From assembly GCF_900110415.1 (NCBI RefSeq), contig NZ_FODR01000010.1, positions 62,001 to 126,000 of the forward strand: a stretch of 64,000 bases of DNA. The letters are read 5' to 3'. Source of the DNA: Mucilaginibacter sp. OK283. Lineage in GTDB: Bacteria; Bacteroidota; Bacteroidia; Sphingobacteriales; Sphingobacteriaceae. The position numbers and the translations under genes are program-made. Each line of letters begins with the position of its first letter. The stretch's first letter is position 1. Shown piece after piece: positions 17,200 through 25,621 of the stretch. The notes under the pieces were generated by a model. The model made no database searches and had not been told where the DNA came from. It saw nothing but the letters and a program-made list of their open reading frames with translations.

Positions 17200-19620
17200 T
17201 TATTTAAACCATCGCCGTATGTCCCACCATTTATTTTTGTCGTCTTCCAGGTAATATCCTGATCCTGAATAGCCGCTATAATCTGAATAATAGTAATACC
17301 GGGCTCCGGCGCTATCGCCACTGAATTTGGTAGTGTAATATCTTGAATGCAAAAGGTCCTCTTCAAAAGCGTTGAGCACTATTACTGTATTATCAAGATG
17401 ATATTCCTGGGCAATCCGCTGCGGAACACTGGCCGCATAAAATTTTGACTTGCCCGATCGGATTACAAAAACATTAATATCACTAATCCTGATCAACGGA
17501 ATAGCGTCAGATACCAGGCCTATAGGAGCGGTATCAATCATTACGATATCATATTTTAATTTTAGCTGGTTTATCAAAGCCTGCATCCTGTCACTATGTA
17601 ATAATTCAGATGGGTTAGGGGGCACTGGTCCCGAAACTATAAAATCGAGGTTCTGTTGGTCAGAATGTAGTATAATGTCTTCCATCTCGTTTTGATGGGC
17701 AAGGTAATTGCTTAATCCCAGGTCATTAGGTACATGGAAGGTTTTATGTAGTTTTGAGCGTCTTAAATCTGCGCCTATAAGTACTACTTTTTTATCAATA
17801 AGCGATAAGGTGCTCGATAAATTTACAGCTACAAACGATTTGCCTTCACCGGCAACTTCGGATGTAATACAAATTACTTTACTCAATTTTTCTGAGGCAA
17901 GGAAACTAAGATTTGTGCGTACCGAACGTACTGACTCGGCGAAAATAGACCGTGGTTTGCTCAACGCCAAAACCTGCTTGCTGTTTTCGTCAATTATGTC
18001 GGGGTATTTTCTTATAATACCCAGGATAGGTATGGCCGTAAGGCTTTCGATAGTCTCCTTATCATAAATATAAGGGTTTAGCACGCGTATTAAAATAATA
18101 AGCCCCAGACCAATAGCCAGGCCAAAAATAATTGCCGACCGGTGGATATCATGCTCATTTGGCGATACCGCGTTAAAGTTGGGTTGGGCAAATTCAATTA
18201 CCGTAGCGCCCGGCAATATCCCAGCGCGACTTATTTGCGCCTCCAGCTTTTTTTCGGACAAGAAAGAGTATACTTTATCGTTAATTTCGAAGTCGCGTTG
18301 CAAGCTCACCAGGTCGCGCTGGGCAGCGGGTAAGGCCATTATTGTTTGGTTTACCTGCGATAGCTGGCTATCTAAATAAGCCATATTTTTTTCGATGCTG
18401 CTGCGAATACCTTTTATGTTATTTAACGCGGTAAGCTTGGTTTGTAAAATTTGTTGGTTAACCTCTTGTAAAGGTTGCGAGTTGGGGGTAAATGTTTTTA
18501 ATAGACCCGATCTTTCAGATATCAGCCCATCTAACTTAGTAATCAGGGCGTTTAGCGCAGGTAAATCAGTTCCGCCGGCGCTGAAGTTTAATGTGACGTT
18601 ATCTTTTTCTTTGGTAATTTGATCTTTGAGCTGATCGAGCGAAATAAGCTGGATTTTTAGCAACGATCTGTTCGATTCAATCTCGGCGGCTTTTGATGCC
18701 GATGTGGCTGATGCCGAGTTTACATCAAGTATCTTGTTTTTATTTTTATATTTTTCTATTGAGCTTTCGGACCCTTTTACCTCATTTGATAAGAATGATA
18801 GCTGACTATCGATAAAATCGATCATTTGCGAGGCCGATTGTGCTTTTTGGTTACGGTCGAATATCACGTATTCTTTCATGATATTGTTAAGCACATCGGC
18901 CGCAAACTGTGGGTTCGAGTCGGTTTCCTGGATGGAGATGATATTGGTATTTTTTCCTGTTTCTCCGGCCCTTAGGCCACCCTGTACCCTGCCTATATAA
19001 TCTTCGGGGATGTTGAAATTAAAAAGGTAAATGGTGCTATTATCAATGGCTCCGGGGTATTTTATATTGAAACTGGTATTGCCAATGGTTACAGGGCTGT
19101 TATACCTGTAATTATTTTTTATTTCTTTATCGCCCGCTTTATAGCTTAGGCTAAACGTTTGCCTGTCAATTGGCCTATAGCTAATTTGTTCATGAAAAAA
19201 ATTTAAGCTGTCAAATTTTATTAACTGAATGTTTAATGGTTTTGATGGATAGGTTTCTGTAGTACGCACGCGGCCCGAGAGGTAAAAACTTACCCGGTAA
19301 TCCATATCCTTAATAGCGCTAAGTATAACGTTGCGGCTTTGCAGCACCGATGTGATGCTTTGTATTTTTGAGGGACCGCGCTCGGGTACTGCCATAACAG
19401 TTATCAGGTCAGATACCTCAGATTTTTTTTCTTCTATTTTAAGCGTACCGGATGTTGCATATGTTTTTGGTGTATACCACAAATAAGCATATGAAATGAC
19501 TACGGCAATACCTACAGATGTTGCTATCCAGTACCATCGGCTCAATAATATTTTACCTAACTTAAAATAATCAATTTCTTGATTGGGTAGTTTTCGTTGA
19601 AATTTTTCTGTCTCTTCCAT
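17200..19620 (-). CDS. Wzc-type polysaccharide co-polymerase / tyrosine autokinase
   Basis: An 806-residue PCP-2a protein. It has a Wzz domain with a first membrane span near residues 33-53, a long coiled-coil periplasmic part, a second span near 500, and a cytoplasmic BY-kinase. The kinase Walker A is GEGKS at about 591-595, Walker A' is VLIGADLRRSKL and Walker B is IVMIDTAPIG. The last ~50 residues carry a tyrosine cluster (RYYYYSDYSGYSGSGYY) expected to be autophosphorylated. In Wzy-type systems such kinases control chain length and work with Wza. The gene overlaps the export lipoprotein gene by one base. Confidence 0.92.
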   Translation of the reverse strand: MEETEKFQRKLPNQEIDYFKLGKILLSRWYWIATSVGIAVVISYAYLWYTPKTYATSGTLKIEEKKSEVSDLITVMAVPERGPSKIQSITSVLQSRNVILSAIKDMDYRVSFYLSGRVRTTETYPSKPLNIQLIKFDSLNFFHEQISYRPIDRQTFSLSYKAGDKEIKNNYRYNSPVTIGNTSFNIKYPGAIDNSTIYLFNFNIPEDYIGRVQGGLRAGETGKNTNIISIQETDSNPQFAADVLNNIMKEYVIFDRNQKAQSASQMIDFIDSQLSFLSNEVKGSESSIEKYKNKNKILDVNSASATSASKAAEIESNRSLLKIQLISLDQLKDQITKEKDNVTLNFSAGGTDLPALNALITKLDGLISERSGLLKTFTPNSQPLQEVNQQILQTKLTALNNIKGIRSSIEKNMAYLDSQLSQVNQTIMALPAAQRDLVSLQRDFEINDKVYSFLSEKKLEAQISRAGILPGATVIEFAQPNFNAVSPNEHDIHRSAIIFGLAIGLGLIILIRVLNPYIYDKETIESLTAIPILGIIRKYPDIIDENSKQVLALSKPRSIFAESVRSVRTNLSFLASEKLSKVICITSEVAGEGKSFVAVNLSSTLSLIDKKVVLIGADLRRSKLHKTFHVPNDLGLSNYLAHQNEMEDIILHSDQQNLDFIVSGPVPPNPSELLHSDRMQALINQLKLKYDIVMIDTAPIGLVSDAIPLIRISDINVFVIRSGKSKFYAASVPQRIAQEYHLDNTVIVLNAFEEDLLHSRYYTTKFSGDSAGARYYYYSDYSGYSGSGYYLEDDKNKWWDIRRWFK

Positions 19621-20405
19621 TAGCGACGTGAAAGCGATAAAACTAATAAGGCCGTATTAAATAAAAGTAATATGGGCTGTACAAGAGTTGATATGTTTTG
19701 TAAATTATCGTTACGTATGGAACGTTTGTTGGGCGATGCATAAACAATATCACCGTTTTGAAGTATGGCCCTCGGATCGTTTATGGATTGTATGTCCCTC
19801 AGATTAATATAGGTTACCTGCGGGTTTTTTTGATCGCCGCGTATAATTTTTATGTTTGTTTCGTTTGCCTTATCTGACAGGCCTCCGGCCTGTCCAATCA
19901 TTTCAACTAATGTAGTCCTGTCTTTTACTAAAGGAAAGTTTCCCTGTCCTTTAAATTCTCCAAGTAGCGTCACTTTTAAATTTGTAATCTTTAATTCAAT
20001 TATGGGATCTTTAAGTAGGTTTTTACGGTAAAGGTCCTCAATAAGTTTTGCTGCCTGTACACGTGTAAGTCCCGATACAAGTATATGCCCAATAACAGGC
20101 AGCGCTATGGTGCCATCTTCTTCTACCTGGTAAACCTGTCCTGTACCGGCAACTCCGCCACCACCGGTGCCCGAAGCCGACGGACTTTCATCAACAACAT
20201 ATTTGATATTTTGCAGGTTTCGTATCTGCAGTAAATCCTGGGGCTTTATATGGTAGCTGGTCAAATCACCATTGCTCCTTTGTGATGTATCAGGATTAAT
20301 ATTAGTTGCTTTTTGTTCAAAAAGTATTTGGTATTGTTTACCCGAACATGAGGTTAAAACAAGAGTTATTAAAAAGAAGGAAAAAAAGTAGATTATTATA
20401 CGCAT
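19620..20405 (-). CDS. Wza-type outer-membrane polysaccharide export lipoprotein
   Basis: A 261-residue OPX protein. The signal peptide ends in a lipobox, LTSC, with Cys near residue 20, so it should be a lipoprotein. The polysaccharide export domain starts at YHIKPQDLLQIR, and an SLBB segment follows (VTLLGEFKGQGNFPLVKDRT). A hydrophobic C-terminal helix (LLLFNTALLVLSL) may cross the outer membrane, as in Wza. It is the first gene of the ~20-kb leftward locus. Its stop shares a base with the start of the wzc-like kinase gene, which fits their role as an export channel and its regulator. Confidence 0.9.
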   Translation of the reverse strand: MRIIIYFFSFFLITLVLTSCSGKQYQILFEQKATNINPDTSQRSNGDLTSYHIKPQDLLQIRNLQNIKYVVDESPSASGTGGGGVAGTGQVYQVEEDGTIALPVIGHILVSGLTRVQAAKLIEDLYRKNLLKDPIIELKITNLKVTLLGEFKGQGNFPLVKDRTTLVEMIGQAGGLSDKANETNIKIIRGDQKNPQVTYINLRDIQSINDPRAILQNGDIVYASPNKRSIRNDNLQNISTLVQPILLLFNTALLVLSLSRR

Positions 20406-20483
20406 AGGGACGATAACTTATGCTTAATGTGTTTATAATTTTGCAATATTTTCAAAAATACATAATTTGCGGGTATTAGTGCG

Positions 20484-21245
20484 GTGTATTTTTTCAATTT
20501 TCAGGGTTTGAAGGTATCGTTAATTACAGTTGTTTATAATGCCCAGGATACAATTGCCAGATGTATCGAATCTGTTATCAGCCAAAAACATCCCGATATC
20601 GAACACATAATCATCGATGGCGGATCAACAGATAACACCCTTCCAATCATCAATCGGTACCGTTCATCAATCAGCCATTTGGTTTCCGAGCCTGATAAGG
20701 GAATATATGATGCCATGAATAAAGGCATTAAGTTGGCTACCGGCCAAATTATAGGGACGCTGAATGCCGATGATAGTTTGGCCGGTGCTGATGTTTTATC
20801 GGCAGTAGTTAAGGAATTTATTGAAAATAGCGCCGAGGCTGTATATGGCAACTTGCTGATTGTAAACCTTGCCGGCCAGGTTAAACGCAAATGGAATTCT
20901 AAGCAATGCGGGGTCAATTCCTTTAACCTGGGCTTTATGCCGCCGCATCCCACCTTTTACTGCAAACGGGAATTGTTTCAAAAATTGGGTTTTTACAGTC
21001 TTCAATACGGTTCTGCCGCCGATTACGAGTTAATGCTGAGGTTTATGCACCAGTATAAAATCAGGAACTTTTATTTAAATAAAGTAATGGTAATTATGCA
21101 GGGTGGCGGAGTTAGCAACAGCAGTTTAATAAACAGGGTTAAGGCCTGGAGCTTTGATTTAAAGGCGATGCGCCAAAATAACATCATGGTTCCTGTGCTG
21201 GCACTTGTATTAAAACCATTGCGGAAAATTTATCAATATTTTTAA
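20484..21245 (+). CDS. Glycosyltransferase family 2
   Basis: A 253-residue GT2 transcribed away from the main locus. It has VSLITVVYNAQDTIARCIES, EHIIIDGGSTDNTLP, EPDKGIYDAMNKGI and IGTLNADDSLAG (metal site). This is the WcaE/WcaA-like subgroup. The ATG at 20484 gives eight residues before the core; a TTG at 20508 (LKVSLI) is an alternative start. It is separated from the wza-like gene by a 78-base divergent intergenic region. It lies 78 bases upstream of the initiating phosphotransferase, so it is probably part of the same pathway. Confidence 0.88.
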   Translation: MYFFNFQGLKVSLITVVYNAQDTIARCIESVISQKHPDIEHIIIDGGSTDNTLPIINRYRSSISHLVSEPDKGIYDAMNKGIKLATGQIIGTLNADDSLAGADVLSAVVKEFIENSAEAVYGNLLIVNLAGQVKRKWNSKQCGVNSFNLGFMPPHPTFYCKRELFQKLGFYSLQYGSAADYELMLRFMHQYKIRNFYLNKVMVIMQGGGVSNSSLINRVKAWSFDLKAMRQNNIMVPVLALVLKPLRKIYQYF

Positions 21246-21323
21246 TTTGAAATTAAACTTTTATTAAACGCTTGCGTATAACGGCTTAACAATAAAACGA
21301 ATTGATCTTAATACCCCCACACA

Positions 21324-22427
21324 ATGCTTGAACTTTTACATTCGTCTCATTTAATTTACAATATTTTAATAGTAGTATTTTCAGCATTAATTACACTGCT
21401 ATGTATCCCATCTATATTACATGTTGCGCGTTCAAGGCACTTGTATGATGACGTTGGCCATTTCAGGAAACAACATGACCATGGCATTCCGCGTTTGGGC
21501 GGTGTGGCCATTTTTGTAAGCTTTACCATTACTACACTGTTATTTAGCATAATTGATAAAGCACTCCCGCTCAGTTATGTGCTTATTTCGTGTATCATAC
21601 TTTTTGCAATGGGATTAAAGGACGATCTTTCCGGCGTTAATTCAAGCACCAAGTTTTTAATCCAGTTTGTAGTTGCGTTAATATTGGTGTTGCTGGGCGA
21701 TATCCGTATTACCAGTATGTATGGTGTATTTGGCATTACGCTGTTGCCCTACCTGCCAAGCGCTGCATTATCTGTATTGCTTATTATGCTTATCGTAAAT
21801 TCTTTCAATTTAATTGACGGGATAGATGGTTTGGCCGCTACTACCGGCATTATTGTAAACGGCGCATTTGCGTTTTTATTTATGTATATCAGGCAATATG
21901 AGCTTGCCGCCGTTTCGCTGGCAATGGTGGGTGCTGTTATCGGGTTTTTAAAATTCAATATTACGCCTGCCAAAATATTCATGGGCGATACAGGCGCGTT
22001 GCTTATTGGCTTAATATCGGCAGTGATGGTTGTTAAGTTTATCGAGGTAACAAAAATTGAGCATAAAAACATCCCGGCTATCAGCCATGCACCCGCATTG
22101 GCCATAGCCATATTGATAGGCCCGGTATTTGATACTTTAAGGGTGTTTGTCTTGAGAATAGTAAGCGGTAAATCGCCTTTTGAGGCCGACAGGAACCATG
22201 TTCATCACCGTATTTTGAGGTTAGGACTTAATCACCTGCAAACAACCCTGTGCTTATCAATAATAAATTTATTATCAATAGGGATGGTGTTTATGTTTGA
22301 TGGCTTGAGTAATTCGTTGCTCATCGTGTTCATCCTGTTTATTTCGATAATAACTAACTGGATTATTACATTTAGCCTGCGCTCAAAAGAACGTGAGCGA
22401 GTTGCTCTCCGTAATTTTTTCGCTTAA
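21324..22427 (+). CDS. MraY/WecA-type undecaprenyl-phosphate sugar-1-phosphate transferase
   Basis: A 367-residue polytopic membrane protein with about ten spans. It has the PNPT signatures FAMGLKDDLSGVNSSTKF (Asp pair binding Mg-UDP-sugar), NSFNLIDGIDGLAA, KIFMGDTGALLIG and the HxHH-like DRNHVHHRIL. WecA-like enzymes start glycan assembly by moving GlcNAc-1-P or a related phosphosugar to undecaprenyl phosphate. MraY is less likely because no peptidoglycan genes are nearby. It probably primes the polysaccharide made by the adjacent locus. Confidence 0.88.
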   Translation: MLELLHSSHLIYNILIVVFSALITLLCIPSILHVARSRHLYDDVGHFRKQHDHGIPRLGGVAIFVSFTITTLLFSIIDKALPLSYVLISCIILFAMGLKDDLSGVNSSTKFLIQFVVALILVLLGDIRITSMYGVFGITLLPYLPSAALSVLLIMLIVNSFNLIDGIDGLAATTGIIVNGAFAFLFMYIRQYELAAVSLAMVGAVIGFLKFNITPAKIFMGDTGALLIGLISAVMVVKFIEVTKIEHKNIPAISHAPALAIAILIGPVFDTLRVFVLRIVSGKSPFEADRNHVHHRILRLGLNHLQTTLCLSIINLLSIGMVFMFDGLSNSLLIVFILFISIITNWIITFSLRSKERERVALRNFFA

Positions 22428-22459
22428 TCCCATTTGTTTATTTTGCCATCTTTTGTAAA

Positions 22460-22513
22460 GTATTTACAACTAAAGTATTTACAACGTCACTAAATCAGTG
22501 TCGTTGTAAATAC
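22460..22513. terminator. Repeat-bearing hairpin after the WecA-like gene
   Basis: GTATTTACAACG at 22475-22486 pairs perfectly with CGTTGTAAATAC at 22502-22513, and a 4-bp inner stem (CACT/AGTG) closes the loop. An extra direct copy of GTATTTACAAC lies at 22460-22470. The position between two same-strand genes fits a terminator, although no T-run follows. The right arm also covers the candidate -33 element of the gapA promoter, so it could equally be regulatory. Confidence 0.45.
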
Positions 22514-22535
22514 CCGTTCATCTTCATTAACTTTG
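22504..22535 (+). promoter_or_regulatory. Candidate Bacteroidota-type promoter for gapA
   Basis: A TAACTTTG box at 22528-22535 matches the Bacteroidota -7 consensus TAnnTTTG. A TTG at 22504-22506 lies 21 bases upstream, in the -33 range. Transcription would start near 22541, giving a leader of about 24 bases before the ATG at 22565. AAGAAG precedes that ATG. Confidence 0.5.
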
Positions 22536-22564
22536 CGCTCTCCATAAAAAAAACACAAAAGAAG

Positions 22565-23566
22565 ATGAAGATAGCTATAAATGGTTTTGGCCGTATTGGG
22601 CGCATATTTTTGCGAAATATCCTAAACCGGCCAGGTATCGAGGTAATGGCTATTAATGACCTTACCGATACCCAAACCCTTGCCCACTTATTTAAATATG
22701 ATTCAGTTCATCGCGGTTATAAAGGCAAGGTAAATTTTGATGCCGGTAATCTTTATATTGATGGTAAAGCAATAAAGGTTTTGGCCGAAAGCAACCCTTT
22801 GGCATTGCCATGGCAAAACCTGGATATAGACCTCGTGATCGAATCGACCGGTAAATTTACGTCAAGGGAAGGTGCGCAAATGCATTTAACCGCCGGTGCA
22901 AAGCAAGTAATCATCTCGGCGCCGGCAACAGATAAAAGTGTGCCAACAGTGGTGCTGGCCGTTAATGACGGGCAGGTTGATTTATCATCGCCCATATTAT
23001 CAAATGCTTCTTGCACAACCAATAATGTTGCGGCAATGGTAAAAATTCTTGATGAAAACTGGGGTATTATTGACGGTTATATTACTACTGTACACTCGAT
23101 GACCGGCGATCAGAATTTACATGATGCGCCGCATAAAGATTTGAGGCGGGCCCGTGCGGCATCGGCCTCCATTATTCCAACTACCACAGGTGCCGCCAAA
23201 GCTATAACTGCCATATTTCCGCATTTAACCGGCCGTTTAGGGGGCGCGGGTATCAGGGTGCCGGTGCTCAATGGTTCGTTAACCGATTTTACCTGCAGCT
23301 TAAAAAAGCAGCCAACTATAAGCGAAATTAACCTGGCATTTAAACAGGCGGCTTACGGGGATATGAAAAACGTACTGGAATATACAGAAGATCCAATAGT
23401 ATCTACCGATATTTTAGATAACCCGCACAGCTGTATTTTTGATGCCCAGCTTACATCAATAGTTGGCGGGCTGGTAAAGGTTGTTGGCTGGTACGATAAT
23501 GAAATGGGTTACAGCAGCCGCCTTGCCGACCTGGTTGAAAAAATAGCCCATTTTAAAAAATCATAA
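22565..23566 (+). CDS. gapA: Glyceraldehyde-3-phosphate dehydrogenase, type I
   Basis: A 333-residue GAPDH, the standard length. The NAD-binding GFGRIGR is near the N-terminus and Asp32 (NDLTD) fits NAD rather than NADP preference. The catalytic Cys150 is in SNASCTTNN and the partner His177 in TTVHSMTGDQ. It also has RRARAAS and WYDNEMGYS. The enzyme converts glyceraldehyde-3-phosphate to 1,3-bisphosphoglycerate. Phosphoglycerate kinase, the next glycolytic step, is encoded 630 bases downstream, so the two form a glycolytic cluster interrupted by a GNAT gene. Confidence 0.96.
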   Translation: MKIAINGFGRIGRIFLRNILNRPGIEVMAINDLTDTQTLAHLFKYDSVHRGYKGKVNFDAGNLYIDGKAIKVLAESNPLALPWQNLDIDLVIESTGKFTSREGAQMHLTAGAKQVIISAPATDKSVPTVVLAVNDGQVDLSSPILSNASCTTNNVAAMVKILDENWGIIDGYITTVHSMTGDQNLHDAPHKDLRRARAASASIIPTTTGAAKAITAIFPHLTGRLGGAGIRVPVLNGSLTDFTCSLKKQPTISEINLAFKQAAYGDMKNVLEYTEDPIVSTDILDNPHSCIFDAQLTSIVGGLVKVVGWYDNEMGYSSRLADLVEKIAHFKKS

Positions 23567-23659
23567 TCTAAAGTGCCTTGATATGCCACCTGCAGTTGTG
23601 TTTTATTAGCTTAACGCTTTACAAAACACAGGTTTGCACTTTTAATACTAGTTTTAAGA

Positions 23660-24094
23660 ATGATAAAATTTATTGAGGTTGAAGCATTACTACCCATTAG
23701 GAACGAAGTATTGCGCGAGGGGCGGCTTACCCCTGATGAATGCCGTTTCCCGACAGATGTAATAGCAGCGGCTTTTCATTTAGGGTACTACAAAAATGAT
23801 GAATTGGCTTGCATCGCATCTTTTCACCCACAAAACTATGGCGAATTTAGGGGCACTGGCTACCAGTTACGCGGAATGGCTACTATCCCCCAATATAGAG
23901 GGCGGGGGCTGGGCAACCGGCTGGTGAATTTTGCGCTTACCTATCTGCGCGGCCAAAAGGTAAATTATGTTTGGTGCAATGCCCGCAAAAAAGCTGTTCC
24001 ATTTTATCTCAACGCTGGTTTTGAGGTTGTTTCGGCCGAGTTTGAAGTACCGGGAATAGGGCCGCATTTTGTGATGTATGTTAAGTTAATATGA
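23660..24094 (+). CDS. GNAT-family N-acetyltransferase
   Basis: A 144-residue single-domain GNAT protein. The acetyl-CoA loop is in GMATIPQYRGRGLGNRLVNF, where the RGRGLG turn is the pyrophosphate-binding site. The C-terminal strand ends NARKKAVPFYLNAGFEVV, a typical GNAT beta6/beta7 layout. The substrate is unknown. It lies between gapA and pgk on the same strand with gaps of 93 and 100 bases, and nothing ties it to glycolysis. Confidence 0.85.
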   Translation: MIKFIEVEALLPIRNEVLREGRLTPDECRFPTDVIAAAFHLGYYKNDELACIASFHPQNYGEFRGTGYQLRGMATIPQYRGRGLGNRLVNFALTYLRGQKVNYVWCNARKKAVPFYLNAGFEVVSAEFEVPGIGPHFVMYVKLI

Positions 24095-24194
24095 AATATT
24101 GGGCAAATTAGAACAGCTTTTTACTTTTTTAGTTAAGAATTAAGAATAAAATGCTGAATTTGCGCGCCTTACCATTAAACGACCCATATTTTAT

Positions 24195-25385
24195 ATGAAA
24201 ACCGTAGATCAAATTAGTTTTGCAGGCAAAAAAGCCCTTATCAGGGTTGATTTTAACGTGCCTTTGGATAAAGATTACACCATTACCGACGATAACCGGA
24301 TGACGGCTGCGTTGCCTACTATAAAAAAGATTTTGAAAGATGGCGGCAGGGTTATCCTGATGTCGCACCTGGGCAGGCCGAAAGATGGCCCTAATGAAAA
24401 AGATTCTTTGATACACGTAGTTACTCATCTTTCAGATTTGTTGGGCCAGCAAGTGCAGTTTGCTAACGACTGCATTGGCGAAGAAGCGGTTGAAAAGTCA
24501 AAAAACTTAGGTAACGGCGAGGTGCTTTTATTGGAAAATCTTCGTTTTTATAAAGAAGAAGAAAAAGGCGACGTTGCCTTTGCCGAAAAGCTTTCAAAAT
24601 TAGGCGATATATATGTGAACGATGCTTTTGGCACCGCTCACCGTGCGCATGCCTCAACATCAATCATCGCGCAGTTTTTTCCTGATGCCAAATATTTCGG
24701 TTATCTGATGGCCGGCGAATTGGCTAACGCCGAAAAAATATTGAACGGCGCTACCAAACCTTTTACAGCTATCATGGGCGGATCTAAGGTTTCTGATAAG
24801 ATTCAATTGATAGAAAAATTGTTGGATAAAGTAGATAACCTGATTATTGGTGGCGGTATGGCTTATACTTTTGCCAAGGCAGATGGCGGCAATATTGGCA
24901 CATCATTGGTAGAAGCTGATAAACTTGACCTTGCAATAAGCCTGAGGCAAAAAGCTAAAGATAAAGGTGTAAACCTTTACTTACCGGTAGATAACGTTAT
25001 TGCCGATGCTTTTTCAAATGAAGCTAAAACAGGTGTGGCCAAAACCGGCGAAATTCCAGATAACTGGATGGGATTGGATATCGGCCCCGAAACCGTAAAA
25101 ATATTCAGCAAGGTAGTTGAAGAATCAAAAACCATTTTATGGAACGGCCCGATGGGGGTTTTTGAAATGGAAACATTTTTGGTAGGTACCAAGGCTATTG
25201 CCGAAGCCGTAGTTAAAGCAACCGAAAATGGCGCATTTTCCTTAATAGGAGGTGGCGATTCTGCAGCGGCAGTTGCTAAATTTAACCTTACCGACGAGGT
25301 TAGCTACGTATCTACAGGTGGTGGCGCACTGCTTGAATATATGGAAGGTAAAGAGCTGCCCGGTGTAAAAGCAATTAACGAATAA
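24195..25385 (+). CDS. pgk: Phosphoglycerate kinase
   Basis: A 396-residue PGK of normal length. The N-terminal substrate motif is ALIRVDFNVPLD, SHLGRPKDGP binds 3-phosphoglycerate, and GTAHRAHAST follows. The nucleotide domain includes MGGSKVSDKI, WNGPMGVFE and the C-terminal GGGDSAAAV. It makes ATP and 3-phosphoglycerate from 1,3-bisphosphoglycerate in the cytoplasm. A hairpin 17 bases after the stop probably ends the transcript. Confidence 0.97.
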   Translation: MKTVDQISFAGKKALIRVDFNVPLDKDYTITDDNRMTAALPTIKKILKDGGRVILMSHLGRPKDGPNEKDSLIHVVTHLSDLLGQQVQFANDCIGEEAVEKSKNLGNGEVLLLENLRFYKEEEKGDVAFAEKLSKLGDIYVNDAFGTAHRAHASTSIIAQFFPDAKYFGYLMAGELANAEKILNGATKPFTAIMGGSKVSDKIQLIEKLLDKVDNLIIGGGMAYTFAKADGGNIGTSLVEADKLDLAISLRQKAKDKGVNLYLPVDNVIADAFSNEAKTGVAKTGEIPDNWMGLDIGPETVKIFSKVVEESKTILWNGPMGVFEMETFLVGTKAIAEAVVKATENGAFSLIGGGDSAAAVAKFNLTDEVSYVSTGGGALLEYMEGKELPGVKAINE

Positions 25386-25402
25386 CTTGATATATGTAAG
25401 CT

Positions 25403-25435
25403 TTTTCGTACCGGTTCTAAACGCTGGTACGAAAA
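25403..25435. terminator. Hairpin downstream of pgk
   Basis: TTTTCGTACC at 25403-25412 pairs perfectly with GGTACGAAAA at 25426-25435 across a 13-base loop. It starts 17 bases after the pgk stop. No T-run follows on the + strand, so termination strength is uncertain. Confidence 0.5.
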
Positions 25436-25583
25436 GCCTTACTTCTCCTAATTAATTGGCAGTATCCCCGGGGCTGCATTTCAACTAATCCCCCCCGGGA
25501 AATAAGCGTAATAGCACGGCCACTCTGCATAACTTATTTGCACATCAGTATTCTGTAATAATTCTTACAACCTGCACGCAACC

Positions 25584-25617
25584 TTGTGATTGGTTAAGTG
25601 GTTTTTAACTACATTTG
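25584..25617 (+). promoter_or_regulatory. Candidate promoter for lipA
   Basis: TACATTTG at 25610-25617 is a full match to the Bacteroidota -7 consensus TAnnTTTG. Possible -33 TTG elements lie at 25584-25586 (spacing 23) and 25590-25592 (spacing 17). The box ends only 4 bases before the lipA ATG, so the transcript may have almost no leader. Confidence 0.5.
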
Positions 25618-25621
25618 CACC

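Noticed and set aside
25450..25500. Riboswitch or structured RNA in front of lipA
   Set aside because: The CCCCGGGG-type runs are short self-palindromes with no multi-helix architecture that I can match, and they lie upstream of the likely promoter.
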